Of a stretch of 64,000 nucleotides of DNA, positions 23,001-44,213 are shown in pieces. Made by a program: the position numbers and the translations under genes. Every line of letters starts with the position of its first letter. Position 1 is the stretch's first letter. A model generated the notes under the pieces. It was not told the DNA's origin. It did not search any database and worked only from the letters and a program-made list of their open reading frames with translations. Origin of the DNA: Antennarius striatus. Lineage: Eukaryota; Chordata; Actinopteri; Lophiiformes; Antennariidae. Where the stretch lies: the NCBI RefSeq assembly GCF_040054535.1, contig NC_090796.1, positions 5,879,001 through 5,943,000 of the forward strand. The letters run 5' to 3'.

Positions 23001-26000
23001 ATGTTTCATACAATCCTGTTTCAAATAACATTGCAGTGTTTGTTTGTTTTTTATCACAGAATAAGATGAGTGCTTAGGAGAAGAATTTATTTTAAGCAGA
23101 AAGTACTCATTGAAGATTTGGATTAAAGTTGTTGAGGTCAGCGTTTATATTTTCCAAAATGGAAATGAAACCGTGCGGATTAAAGACAAGCTGTTCACCT
23201 CAGATGATGTCAGGCTCCACAATTGAAAAATGGAGCTCATATTCACAGAGTGCTGTAGCATCTACTATATATATTGCATGTGTTTAGTGTAAATGGATGT
23301 GAGGTCATGTGTGTTTACCAGGGTAACTGCTAAAGGACATCTTTCCAGTAGCAGTGTGTTGGTCGGACAGCTTGAAGTCCCAGTGTTTGTAGATACGCAT
23401 GGTGGCTGCATATGTATACCAGCTGGAGTGGCCAAAGAGCAGGTTCTCAAAGCCTGGCAGCACCTGAGACACAGCGAGGACCAGAATGACATGTGGTGAG
23501 GGCAACGTGTGCATAGCTACTGAAGCTGGCAGTGATGGTTTCTCCAATAGACTAGAGCAGTAATCCAGTAAAATGTTTCATTCATCCTGCAAGAACTTGA
23601 AAAACTAAGGTGTGCTTTTATGTACATCCTCGTTCATTTTTAGAATTCTTCTGCATCTGAATTGTATTTTTTTTAATTCACTTCAGCTTCTGTTGTTGCT
23701 ACCATAAGAAAAAAAATGAGAGGATGAATTTTTGAAACTAAACCGAGATTACAATGAGAAGAAGTCCTATGTGAGATGAGAGGAGACTTAAATTTCATTT
23801 TGAGATCACCTCTTGCGATCAGAGTAAGACATGAATGAGATTGTATGTGGTGGTTTCTACTGAGCTGAATTGAGGACTGGGGAAAAAAAGTCTATGGTCT
23901 TACAGTGATCATAAAAATTGATTGTTTGTCTCATGGAGAACTACAAGAAACACCTCTGAAGTCTCTTTATGAGATGTGCTTTCCTGTGAGTAAATATCTG
24001 TTTTAATTTCTGTCACAATGCCTTCACAAACCCAACCTTTGAGTGTTTCAGGTATTCCTAATAATTGTATTTTAAGCAAAAAACTACAACATGATGCAGG
24101 TCAGAGGCCTTTCATTTATTTAATTACATTTATAAATTGAAAAATGCCAACAATAAGGTTCTTGTGGTTTAATGACACAAGAAAAATCTCAATCTCGTGA
24201 AACATGTTTATAGACTGTACCAAGCAATAACCTCATTCCGTTTTATTCTTTGTCTTTGGTACCTGAATTGATGTAGATAGATGGGAAAATACCACCTCTA
24301 AACCAACCGTTACTTTCATTATTGTCTGCACAAGTGTTGACAATAAAACTCATTAGACTTCTTTTGAGGCCTTCCAAAGCCCCCCTCACACCCTGAGCCA
24401 AATGAGCTTGGCCTAACCTTGATGAGAGCAGTGCAGTGGCCCATTCCTGGCATCCTCCAACCACTGGCCCCTGTGGAGGAGTTGGAGCGAGGCATCAGAG
24501 CTGGGATGAGATCCAAGAGGTCACCTACCCCATTCAGAAACTGGAGGGCAAACACTGATAGAGGCTGAGCAGGAAGGAGAGAGGGCAAGTTGCAGAGATT
24601 TAAATAATGCTGCAACAGATCTCTCGCCATCCCTTCACACATATATACACACATACACACATTATCACACCTCTCTGTGTTTGCCTTTGGCCCAGTGTGC
24701 AGCTCCAGCGTGGAGTCCATCCAGCTGGGCCAGGATCAGTCCCAGGTGTGTCCACCGGGGGTCGCTGTGTCTCAGTTTCACCTGCTCCCTGGCCCAATGG
24801 TCCTGTTTGCTGTGGATCATTTAGAAAACCGAGAGGCTCTTTTGGGTGGGTTTTTTTTTTTTTAAATATTGCTTTTAATTGCTTTTCAACTCAATGCATC
24901 TGAATTCAGACGTGCAACAATCACTGCCCGTGTGTCTTTTTTATATATTGAGTGATGGTAAAAAAAAAAAAAACTGGGATGGATGGATAGATTTTAAAAA
25001 ATAAGCTGAAAAAAGTACAAAAGATTTCAATTTTGTGATATAAAATTGAAACATAAAACCAAATATTCAGCATTTCAAACAAGAAATTCATTTATCTGCA
25101 AAAAAAAATGATCTGGACCACACAGGTCAGGTCTCGGCCGTTTGAAAGAAGCTGATCTCAGAAACCTCTGGTACATCAATAATGGATTAGAGTAAATCTA
25201 AAACTATGAGTTAATCTTCAACCAGTAGGAAGGCCGTACCATAAGAATGTCTTCAGGGGGTTCAAAACCCTCTCATCCTTTATGAGTTGAGGGTACATGT
25301 TGGAGTAATGTTGGAACATCTGTCTGAGGAGAAAGCATGAGAACAATGGGAAGTAAAGTAATTTAGTGACATTAAGTACTGTAAACACAATCCACTGGTG
25401 ATGCAGTGACAAGATACCATGGCAAAACTGTAATCAGAAAGTAATCTAAATACTCAAATCAAGTCAGTGATGCAAAATTAAATAAATAATATATTTCAGA
25501 ATTATATGCGCAATAGAATTAGGCACAGCTAGATTCTTAATTATTGTTTTGTTTTTTGGAGTATGTTAACACTGACTCAGCTTTATTTGCGGTTCATCTA
25601 AAGACCTGTAATACTCACCCAGCTGTAAGATAACCTTCCAGGTACCCAGCTAGGAAGAAGGTGGTCTCATCATCCTGTGAGATTCCTCCGTGACCTGCAC
25701 AGATCTCCAAGACTCCCCATCCAGTCGTTAGCAGAGTGTCATTGAAGTAGCCGTAGGCTCCCCCCTTAGTCTCTGTCACCCCCTCTTTCAGAATCACACT
25801 TTTGTGGGTAGCATCCCAGTACACAGTGGCCTCTTGAGACTCTACCATTGCAGGAGGATTCCCAGGGTTGAGGTTGGATAACACAGATTATGTAAGAAAA
25901 TGCTATGACAACAATAGAACAGACGATAAGCAAACAGCAACATATTTGTTGCTTGACTGGTTTATGTCATATGGATATTCATTATTATCTACTAGTATAT

Positions 26001-26606
26001 TGTTGACATGAGCAAGTGCCACTGTATGGGCATACGAATAGAATAAGTACTTAAAACTGTTTAGTGTAACTGTAGGGGTTTAAGTCTGCAAGTACAGGGA
26101 AAGGGTGAGTAAACATAATAAATAAACAAACAAATAAGTCTGCAAGTACAGGGAACGGGTAAGTAAACATAACAAACAAACAAACAAACACACAAATAAA
26201 TACATACATACATACATACATACATACATACATACATACATACATACATACATACATACATACATACATACATACATACATACATGCATACATACTTACA
26301 AATAAATAAATAAATAAATAAATAAATGGGGCTACTTGAAGGATGTTTTTATGAGTTATATATAAAATTACTGAATACAATAGACTAAATCAATGTAAAG
26401 TACAGTACACTTATTTTAAAAACAACTGATATAGGTACCAATAGATTTTAACAGCAGGTTAAAGTCAACAATAGATATTTTCAGTCACATAAAGATATAA
26501 CATAACAGCGTTACTCACGGTAAGTTCGCGCTGATGCGGTCAAAGCGCTCAGCAGCAAACACAGTTTGATGCGTTGATCCTGCATGTTAACCATGTTAAC
26601 CTGCAT
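17062..26606 (-). CDS. plbd1: Phospholipase B-like 1 (Ntn hydrolase), 11 coding exons
   Basis: Exons on the minus strand: 26606-26519, 25841-25619, 25323-25240, 24809-24671, 24564-24418, 23463-23319, 20806-20606, 18379-18239, 18148-17963, 17819-17713, 17238-17062. All phases match and give 545 aa, close to the human length. Residues 1-28 form a signal peptide with a leucine-rich core. Family landmarks include [79 protein letters not shown] and the ending NFPFITMKP. The candidate N-terminal nucleophile is Cys222 in [10 protein letters not shown]; in this family cleavage before that Cys activates the enzyme. NxS/T sites suggest glycosylation. The expected role is hydrolysis of phospholipid acyl chains or amides in lysosomes or secreted granules. 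Wording matches PLBD1 more closely than PLBD2. The exon 2 acceptor has a weak pyrimidine tract and is the least certain boundary. Confidence 0.93.
19255..19270 (-). promoter_or_regulatory. CTCF-like motif in plbd1 intron
   Basis: The minus strand reads TGACTAGAGGTGGCAC, close to the CTCF core CCASYAGRKGGCRS with a mismatch at its left edge. It lies in the 2.2-kb intron 18380-20605, where no other gene was seen. Confidence 0.3.
21268..21320 (-). repeat. Fragment of common teleost SINE body, antisense
   Basis: GTGGGAGGAAGCCGGAGAA followed by GAGAACCCACGCAGACATG is the complement of the 'GTGGGTTCTC..CCGGCTTCCTCCCAC' body of a widespread fish repeat. Only about 50 bp remains. Confidence 0.6.
21518..22500. 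repeat. 23-bp minisatellite, about 42 units
   Basis: Tandem array with plus-strand unit ATAACCCTTACTGGTATGCTGGA, in the plbd1 intron between exons 6 and 7. Variants fall mainly in the last nine bases (TATGCTGGA, TATGATGGA, TATGTTGGA, TACGGTGGA, TACGCTGGA, TATTCTAGA, CATGATGGA) and in ATAACCC versus ATAACAC. Variant order recurs in blocks, indicating higher-order duplication. A degenerate remnant lies at about 22565-22580. Unit length is not a multiple of three and nothing suggests coding. Confidence 0.97.
26081..26188. repeat. 54-bp tandem duplication
   Basis: TAAGTCTGCAAGTACAGGGA starts at 26081 and again at 26135. Each copy is followed by near-identical GTAAACATAA and A/C-rich sequence leading into the tetranucleotide tract. 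It lies in plbd1 intron 1. Confidence 0.85.
26199..26328. repeat. (TACA)n and (AATA)n microsatellites
   Basis: About 25 TACA units (26199-26300, with a few interruptions) followed by AATA units to 26328, in plbd1 intron 1. Confidence 0.95.
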
Positions 26607-26758
26607 GCTTTTGGCATTTAAGCTGTTCCTCCAGAGAAGCAAAAAATCGTGAGGAGGTCGATCCGTACTTTTCGGATGCTGTCGCCTCAATTGTGTTCCA
26701 TGTCTTCTCCTCTTAAAGCCATTCTCTCCCTCATTGTTACTCAGCGGCAAAAACCATT

Positions 26759-26831
26759 CACCCCAGATGGGACTCGAACCCACAATCCCTGGCTTAGGAG
26801 GCCAGTGCCTTATCCATTAGGCCACTGGGGC
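26759..26831 (-). tRNA. tRNA-Arg (anticodon CCT)
   Basis: A 73-nt minus-strand cloverleaf with no intron. The acceptor stem starts GCCCCAG and closes with CTGGGGT, leaving discriminator G. The D-arm is GGCCTAATGGATAAGGC (A box). The anticodon stem CTGGC/GCCAG encloses CTCCTAA with anticodon CCT at positions 34-36. The B box is GGTTCGAGTCC. The T stem ends CCCAT, giving one G-U pair. A run of five T lies just past the 3' end as a Pol III terminator. It matches vertebrate tRNA-Arg-CCT almost exactly, so it is probably functional. It reads AGG codons. Confidence 0.97.
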
Positions 26832-27223
26832 TACATAGCTGTGTAGTGATGTCACTCGTAATTATATCCTTACCACAACAGTGTACTTTTTGTCATCATT
26901 GTTTGTTCTCATCTCCATTCTGTGATATTAAACAATTATTTACGTCTAACGCTACAGATAATGATGATGACTATGTGATATTAATTTATATCAGTGAAAT
27001 AAACAGTTGGCAGCCATTGGCTGACGCATCCTCACCACGCATGCGCAGACTTGTCGTGAGTAAGTGAACAGCTCCTACGTTTGTTCTGCGGAGAACTGAC
27101 AGCGGGAGAGACAAAGTAGTTTCAGCCTTTTCTTTCGTCACTGAAGCCGTCAGTGTCGCCTGTTCATCAGTCACTGCTGTTTCCATATCGTAGCGGGTCT
27201 AATCCTTACAAGCTGTTTAAATA
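26832..27223. promoter_or_regulatory. Bidirectional plbd1 / pdap1 promoter interval
   Basis: The start codons of plbd1 (26606, minus) and pdap1 (27224, plus) are only 617 bp apart. Near pdap1 there is an inverted CCAAT box (ATTGG, 27016-27020) and an NRF1-like palindrome (CGCATGCGCA, 27038-27047), both typical of TATA-less housekeeping promoters. The tRNA gene lies on the plbd1 side. Transcription starts are not visible from sequence alone. Confidence 0.55.
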
Positions 27224-29531
27224 ATGCCTAGAGGCGGTAAGTCAAGTCACTGCTAAGTTTTCAGTAGGCTAATTCTAGCTAGGAAGTTGTTAGCGCAAGT
27301 GGTACAAATTGCCTTTGAACTCTCACATGCTTAGCTTGTAGCATGCTAACCGGTTAGCGAGGTATGAGCTGTTCATGAAAAACCGAGCTCATAGGAGCTG
27401 TGATTAATGTATTCACGTCAGCGCTGCTTTCAGCTTCTTCAAAATATTATCACCTGCAATCTTTTTTAAATTATTCGATATTTGTTTATGTTTTATTTCA
27501 GGAACCATGATAATTACAGACCGCTTCGGACAGATTTAGTAGCATTAATGCCAAATGTCGATTGTCTATTGTTCCGAATAAGTACCCGGTAGCGAAATGT
27601 CCGAGTGTTTTTTTTTTACCTCAAACCCAACTCACTCGCCACGGCCATCAGTGAGCATCACGTATGTGGTCTCTGAACGGCACCCCACGTAAACTGGACA
27701 TGTGGCAGCAACATGGGGTCAAAAATGTGTATTACTGACTACAAGCCAATGTGTTTACTTTCTGAGAATGTAACTAATAGCAATGACATCTGCCCCCTTT
27801 AATACCATGTTACCATGGATGATTTTGCCTTAATGTAAATGCAACCCTTAACAGGAAATACATTACAGTATATAAAGTGCTTCAACAATGACAAATTGAA
27901 AAGAGATAGGATCTTTAATTTATGTGTTTGTTTGTTTTTACAGGGAAAAAGGGCCACAAGGGTCGAGGGAAGCAATTTAGCAATCCCGAAGAGATTGACC
28001 GACAAATGAAGGAGCAGAAAAGGCTGGTGAGTGAAAGAGCTAAATGGCAGGTGCAGTGTTGCCTTCAGATCAGGCCCGCTGTGAATTCATGTCTGTGTTG
28101 CAGGAGGAAACTGCTGGTGCAGAAAAAGGGAGCTCTTCAGAGTCTGAAGACAGCAGTAGTGAGGATGACTATGAAGTGAGTAAAGGGGTAAAATGATGGG
28201 CATGCAGCTACTTGGTTCAGCAATTGTTGGGTGAAGTTCAACAATAGGTGCCTTTGTTTTTTGTGTGCAGACCAAAAAGAGAAGTGGAGTGGAAGGGCTT
28301 ATAGAGATAGAAAATCCCAATCGAGTGTCTCAGAAGAACAAGAAGGTGACCGAAATAGACGTCAGTGCTCCCAGAGAGCTGTCTCGCAGGGAGAGGTGGG
28401 TGTCACACATTTTTTTAACACATAGTTACCAGTGAATTACTGGTATAATCTTCAAGACCCAGCAAGAAATTTTCTACCTTCACACATGCAGCTACATTCA
28501 CTAACATTTTCATCACGTGCCATGCACATTTTTAGCAGGGAATTTCCCAGTATGGGATCAATAAAGTATATCAAATTTGGGAATACATGTTTACAGGGAC
28601 GTCCTGCAGATAGCGATGGTGCAACAACAAATTGTTAACCTCATCATTAAAATAAATGGTTGTAAAAGGTTGTTGAATCCACAACGTTGCAATTGTGACC
28701 GTTGCAATTGTGAGGCTGGGGGGCTTCCGTAAACATGTGGTTCACTCAAGTAGATCATCACAGTTTGCTCTCCTCATGTGGAAGCATTTCATTAGCTGAC
28801 ATCTTTGCACATTGAATGTCACTGTTTTCATTCAAAACATAGCCAGAGTGGCATTTTCCCTGAAATGTTAGACATAAAGTTTGAGTTTAACAATCCCAAA
28901 TCTTTTTCACTGTTTCAATTCCAAAACATTACCAAAAAAAAGATTAAAATGTAAATAGATTTGAGCTGTCAAAACAAGAAAATGAATAAGTGCTTTTAGT
29001 CTTCAATTCAAAATTTGAAACAAATTGTATTTGACTGTGTTCGGAAATCAGGATTTTTATTTTATGTTCAATAAGCATGATAGAACTTGCATATATTGTT
29101 TGTTTTGATGTTGTGCTTGTCAGAGAAGAGATAGAGAAGCAGAAATCAAAGGAACGTTACATGAAGCTGCACAATGAGGGGAAGACTGATCAGGCCAGGG
29201 CCGACCTGGCCCGACTGGCCATCATCAAGAAGCAGAGGGAAGACGCTGCCAAGAAGAGAGAAGACCTCAGGAAAGGTGAGGCGATGGATCAGGAACAGGA
29301 ATTGAAAAGCAACACCAGCTCTGAGGTTGTTGCACGTTCTCACATGCAGTCATTACTATAGCTAGGCATTATTGTATTATTATAATGATTTCTAATAACA
29401 TAGATTTTAAGCAGGTTTGTTTTTCTTGGAGGAAAAGTGGGTTTGTGCAGCTTTAGGGAAATATGCATCTTAAAGCTTTACTTTATTGTCTATGTTGTTT
29501 AACAGCCGAAGAAGCCAAAGGAAAGCCCTAG
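27224..29531 (+). CDS. pdap1: PDGFA-associated protein 1 (HASPP28), 6 coding exons
   Basis: Exons 27224-27236, 27944-28026, 28104-28175, 28271-28395, 29124-29275, 29506-29531, with matching phases and 156 aa. The protein starts [23 protein letters not shown]. It has an acidic serine tract ([15 protein letters not shown], likely CK2 sites), then [35 protein letters not shown], and a highly charged helix ([29 protein letters not shown]). This follows human 28-kDa heat- and acid-stable phosphoprotein throughout. That protein binds PDGF-A and is implicated in translation control and growth signalling. The last exon adds only AEEAKGKP and is much shorter than the human ending, so the terminal exon is the weak point. 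Zebrafish-type a/b duplicates exist in teleosts and I cannot say which this is. Confidence 0.9.
28541..28569 (+). repeat. LINE-like 3' tail fragment
   Basis: AATTTCCCAGTATGGGATCA followed by ATAAAGTAT matches the conserved 3' end of fish non-LTR elements. It lies in pdap1 intron 4 (28396-29123), which is otherwise AT-rich. Confidence 0.5.
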
Positions 29532-30800
29532 TCCACCCCCAAAAAGCTTCAACACACACGTCAGTCTCAGAGGGATGCCGAGTCGAGGAGACGTGGAGGG
29601 GACCAATCCAGGTGGCATCACTTTAGGGCTGTGCTTCACATCAGAAGGACGTGATTCTTCCATCACGGCGTGTTCCAGGCAGGAAAACAGTTGGAGCAAA
29701 GCAAGATGAGGAAAGAAACATTTGGGAAGCCTCTAGTTTTCTTGAATTGCAGGTTTTCCAAGTGCTCCACTGTCTCTTTCCTCGCCCCCACCCAGACATG
29801 GATTCAGTTCTGAAGATGCTCAATTTACTCCTGTTTGATTTAGTTCATACTGCTTTACAAGGATACTTCATGCAGGCTACATAGTGACTGAACAGATATT
29901 ACAGTGAGGTGCATGATGGCTGGTTTGGTGCTATAGTTTTCTTTCCACGTTGCCTGTTTTACAAGGCAAGAAAGTGTGGATGAAGGAAGGAACACTGATC
30001 AGAAGATTAACTGAATTTCTAGATGCAACACAATTTAGATCTGTGGCTATTGTAAAAAATCATTGCTATCTTTTTCCACCAATTATTTTCCCATCTAATA
30101 ATCAATACTCCAAATTTGATTTTTTTTTTCAATCAGGTTTTTTTTTTTTTGTCCCAGTATCAGTTTTATATTGTATTGAGTCCCCTTTCATTTAAGGTTC
30201 AATTCTGAAGACTTGGCAATCCTCAAACCACCACACAGTTAATCAATGGAAAATATTTAGCTCATTTAGCTTCTTTTTTTTTTAATTGATTTTTTTTAAC
30301 CCAGGTTTGTACTTTACATAATCAAATACTGTTATTGATGTCAATTGTAGTTTTAAAATATTTTATATTCCATCGCTCAAAGCATCAGGGACATTACTTG
30401 AACTTGGAAACAAATATTGTAGGTTTTCCTGCATTGTCTCGATCTGCCTCAGTGACGGATACACCCATCTGTGGTTCTGTAGGAAGGATTGTGTCCTTGT
30501 TGCCTTTTCAAAGTTTACACAGGACCACCTCACTGTATTTCTCTCTAAGGTGCAAATACCCCATGCTGAGTTCGAGTGCACATATTCTGGTGTACACAAA
30601 CTGGTGACTCAGCATGTGGGGCATTTGGTGATGCCTTGATCATGAAAACAGTATTCCCTATAACATGGAATTAGCTTAAAGGACAAACTGAAACCATAAA
30701 ATGTTAGACATGTATTTAGAACATAAAACTGAATTCCCAAAGATTTCAGGGTTGTGTTTGACATTTTTAAAAATAAATGAATTAATAAAGGAGTGATTAT
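29532..30800 (+). other. pdap1 3' UTR with polyadenylation signals
   Basis: No gene is seen after the pdap1 stop. Two AATAAA signals lie at 30772-30777 and 30784-30789, giving a 3' UTR of about 1.3 kb. T-rich stretches occur at 30120-30150 and 30270-30300. Confidence 0.5.
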
Positions 30801-30943
30801 GACGTTGATGTTGTTTTTTTCTGAGCAAATTGTAGATGTTTTTATAGTGTTGACTCATTCTGTCAGTCTGGTCAGGTCGTGATGCATGAACAAAACACGT
30901 TGACTATTTTTAATTGTTCGTCCGGTGCAGTGTGGTAATGTCA

Positions 30944-30957
30944 CCACGAGGTGGCAG
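30944..30957 (+). promoter_or_regulatory. CTCF-binding motif candidate
   Basis: CCACGAGGTGGCAG agrees with the vertebrate CTCF core (CCASYAGRKGGCRS) at all but one position. It lies just past the pdap1 polyadenylation signals and before sh3bp1, a natural place for an insulator. Confidence 0.55.
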
Positions 30958-31269
30958 TGAGTCTCCAGAAACGGGTTTGCCTGCTGACGTCCTATACTGT
31001 ACATGTACACTACAAAGACGTCAGGTTCTGACCTGTGTTGACTTCAACAATCATCACGTTGTCTACATTCAGGAAAGAGTTACAGAAGGAAATGGTGACG
31101 GTGGAAAACTTCACTAGAGTGAAAGGTAAAAGGAGAAAGTGAAATAAAGTAAAATAAAGCTAATTTGTTGATGTAATTCAGATACCAGATATTTTTAGTT
31201 TTTTGGGTACTTCAACTAGACAGAAAATGAATGACAAAACTGGAATGAAATACAAAAAATGCAATTAAA

Positions 31270-31680
31270 AGGAGTTTATAAAATTTGTTGCAGGTTTATT
31301 TGTATTTATATATATTTATGCCATATTATCCATATTTAATTTTATGTCATAGAATCCTGAAGTTTCTTTAATATGATTAAAAAAAACTATACATATGCTA
31401 AATTATTGTTGGTCTTACCTCACTCCTTACTGATACTAAATTACAATTTGGGTCACACAATTGGAGTTTATTAAATAAAAAACTTTCTGCATGACTAGAT
31501 TTTGTTGCAGATTTATTCATGTGTTTTTATGCTATGGTATTATCCACATGTAATTTTATGTCACTGAATACTGAAAAGTTTCTGTAATACAAAAAAACCC
31601 TATACATATGCTAAATTATTGTCGGTCTTACTTCACTCCTTACTGATGCTAAATTACAATTAGAGTCACACTCCATCAAC
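31270..31680. repeat. Diverged tandem duplication, period 213 bp
   Basis: Two copies, about 31270-31460 and 31463-31680, share GGAGTTTAT, TTTGTTGCAG, AATTTTATGTCA, ACATATGCTAAATTATTGT and TTACTGAT-CTAAATTACAATT in the same order. ACATATG occurs at 31391 and 31604. The copies differ by scattered substitutions and small indels, so the event is not recent. It lies in the pdap1-sh3bp1 intergenic space; the rest of 30958-32280 shows no gene. Confidence 0.85.
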
Positions 31681-32280
31681 AAAACCCTACAATGATATTG
31701 GTTCCAATTTTTGGAGCAAAACATCGGCGGACATAGATGAACATTTCACATTAATAATGAATGTTGAAATTGTGACTACTTTTGTGTTTGCTACTGGCGT
31801 GTGAACTCACGACTCACTTTGTGACTTTGTGATACTCTATTCATTTATGGAGATGTTATATAATATTTGACACTACTGGAATCATAGCTTTTTTCAGTAG
31901 TGTTGAAAACTATCAGTTGTTAAAAACATTAAAAACATACACAGACAGATACACACACACACTCACACGTACACAGTGAATTTAAAAAAAGATACAGGTT
32001 TGAGTTAGAATGAGAGGACGCAGTATTGAGAGTATCCTCTCTCCTGGTTGTCCTACATGATCACGATTGACTGTAGATAAATCCAGATGTTTTATTTGAG
32101 AGGTATAAATATTTTTTACTCTGCTCACGTTTCCTGTCATCTAGCTGGAGGAAAACCGTTTTATCAAAGACAACAACAAAAAATCTCCCTGCTGTTACAC
32201 CACTTAAATGTTAATGTTAAATCACTGAGTAGTTCTGGAGCTTGTTTTGGGGCCGACATTCAAATCATAGTGTGACAGTT

Positions 32281-32544
32281 AGAGATAAGAACACTTTCTT
32301 CCCCCTCTGGGCTGACACTTCCTCATTCACGAGAGTTACACACTTGAGAGCTGAAAAGAGAACAAAAAGTAACCAAACACGCACACAGAGACAACGAGCA
32401 GAGGCAGAGGCGTTCGGGTTCAGTCTGCTTTGGAGATGAAGGAGCACAGCTGAACCTGTGTGGATGTTGTTGGGTCGGGACACAGGGAGGTCAAGCGGGA
32501 CTGAGAAGGTCAGGCAGAGAAGCTGGTAAGATTCCACCGGCAGA
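32281..32544 (+). promoter_or_regulatory. sh3bp1 promoter / 5' UTR region
   Basis: Less AT-rich sequence directly before the sh3bp1 start codon, with an ETS-like GGAAG core (as CTTCC near 32320). No TATA box stands out and the transcription start is unknown. Confidence 0.3.
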
Positions 32545-42744
<10,200 letters not shown>

Positions 42745-43048
42745 GGAAGACAGCATGAGTCTTCATTAATGTGTGAGTTTTCTTGCCTTTTTTAACATTT
42801 GCACTTGGCTGCAGTGCAGCAGCACCTGATGACATCACTGCTGGGCATTTTGTGAAAAAAAAAAAAAAAAAAAATATATATATAAATCTGTAGAAAAGTT
42901 TGTCAACTGTGTTCATTTAAGTAGAAGTTTTGTAGCTTGGTTAAAGATTTTTTTTCTGTGACATTTCTTCAAATCATGTATTTATTCCTCAGTTGATGAC
43001 AACCTGTATTTCCCAGAATGGGAGTTTTTCAGATGGAAACAAACCCAC

Positions 43049-43054
43049 AATAAA
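43049..43054 (+). terminator. sh3bp1 polyadenylation signal
   Basis: AATAAA 305 bp past the sh3bp1 stop codon, with a T/G-rich stretch (TTGTTTTTTTGGGG) about 30 bp further on, as expected for a downstream element. Confidence 0.65.
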
Positions 43055-43306
43055 AGAATCAAAAACAACTCGCCTATTGTTTTTTTGGGGTTTTTTTTAG
43101 GGCTGATGTGTTTGAAAATGAAAAAAAAAAAATTTTATGAACCTTGAAGCTTCACTGAAGCATCCCACCCAAAGTCAGCTGTTCCATTGTTAATAAAATA
43201 ATTAACGCAAAGTGAATGTTTACAACAACGTTTCATGTAGAATACTCCTTTGAACCAATCTTGAGTCATACACCTGAAAATAAATGCACATTCATCTAAA
43301 AACATC

Positions 43307-43312
43307 TTTATT
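43307..43312 (-). terminator. cdc42ep1 polyadenylation signal
   Basis: AATAAA on the minus strand (TTTATT on plus), about 900 bp past the cdc42ep1 stop. The implied 3' UTR is about 43290-44213, and no other gene is seen in that stretch. Confidence 0.5.
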
Positions 43313-44213
43313 GTCACTTTATATAATCACAACATAACATTTCTGACTGCAGCATATACTGTAGCTGTGAATTGCACTCTGTAATGCAGGTGCTCATACT
43401 GTAAGTACATATTTATAGGAGGTCAGGTGACATCTTCATGTACAGGTGTTTAAGAACATATAAAAGACTTCTTTTTTTTAATAAAGAAATAAAAGAGTCA
43501 GACTTCATAATTATAAAAGGTGCATGAAGTATCTGTATGGAACATCTGCAGCTTAAAATGAGCTCTTATAAGGTTTAGGCTTTAGTTTCATCTATCAGAT
43601 ACTGGTAATACTTGTCCTATTCCCTTTGTCCGTGTGGATTCATAACTGAGATGTTTGGATTTCCTTGGTTTGAGGCCTGAGATCTCATGTTTCCCTTCCC
43701 TTTTTGTTTCCTGGTGATGTATTCCTGAGTTAAAAGTCGACAAGAGATGGTAGTTAAGGATTTAAAGAAGGTTGCAGTGAGATTACATAAATCTTCCTCT
43801 CACCCTGAATCTTTTCCTTTCATACATTAAAAAGTGTTTTATGTATAAAGTGAATGAGAGGCTATGTAACAGAAGAAGTGCTGGTGCTCCCTTTGAGACT
43901 ATCTTGACCACATTCTTTGGCACGACCTTCGTTTTCCATGCCTCTTCTTTGTTTCATTCTTTTCCCAAGTCTTGACCTCCTTCTGTGCTGAGCCTGGAGA
44001 CGTGCGCCTTTTAGTCTTTCACTACTTTTAGATACATTCAGGAACAGTTCTGCATTAAAAATTGTGCATCATGGTAGCAGGAAGTAAAGTAAAAGATACA
44101 CTACCGGACTCCTGCCAGCCTCGTTGATCATAGAAATAGTTTAGATGATTGGTTTGATTGGAGTTACAGAGGAATCATACATTACAGGATTTTTAGTGTC
44201 ACAACATCTGTGC

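Noticed and set aside
26051-26380. Met/Tyr/Val/Cys repeat open frames
   Set aside because: They are translations of the TACA tetranucleotide repeat in plbd1 intron 1.
17062-26606. Assignment to plbd2
   Set aside because: Segments around the nucleophile and the C-terminal NFPFITMKP match PLBD1.
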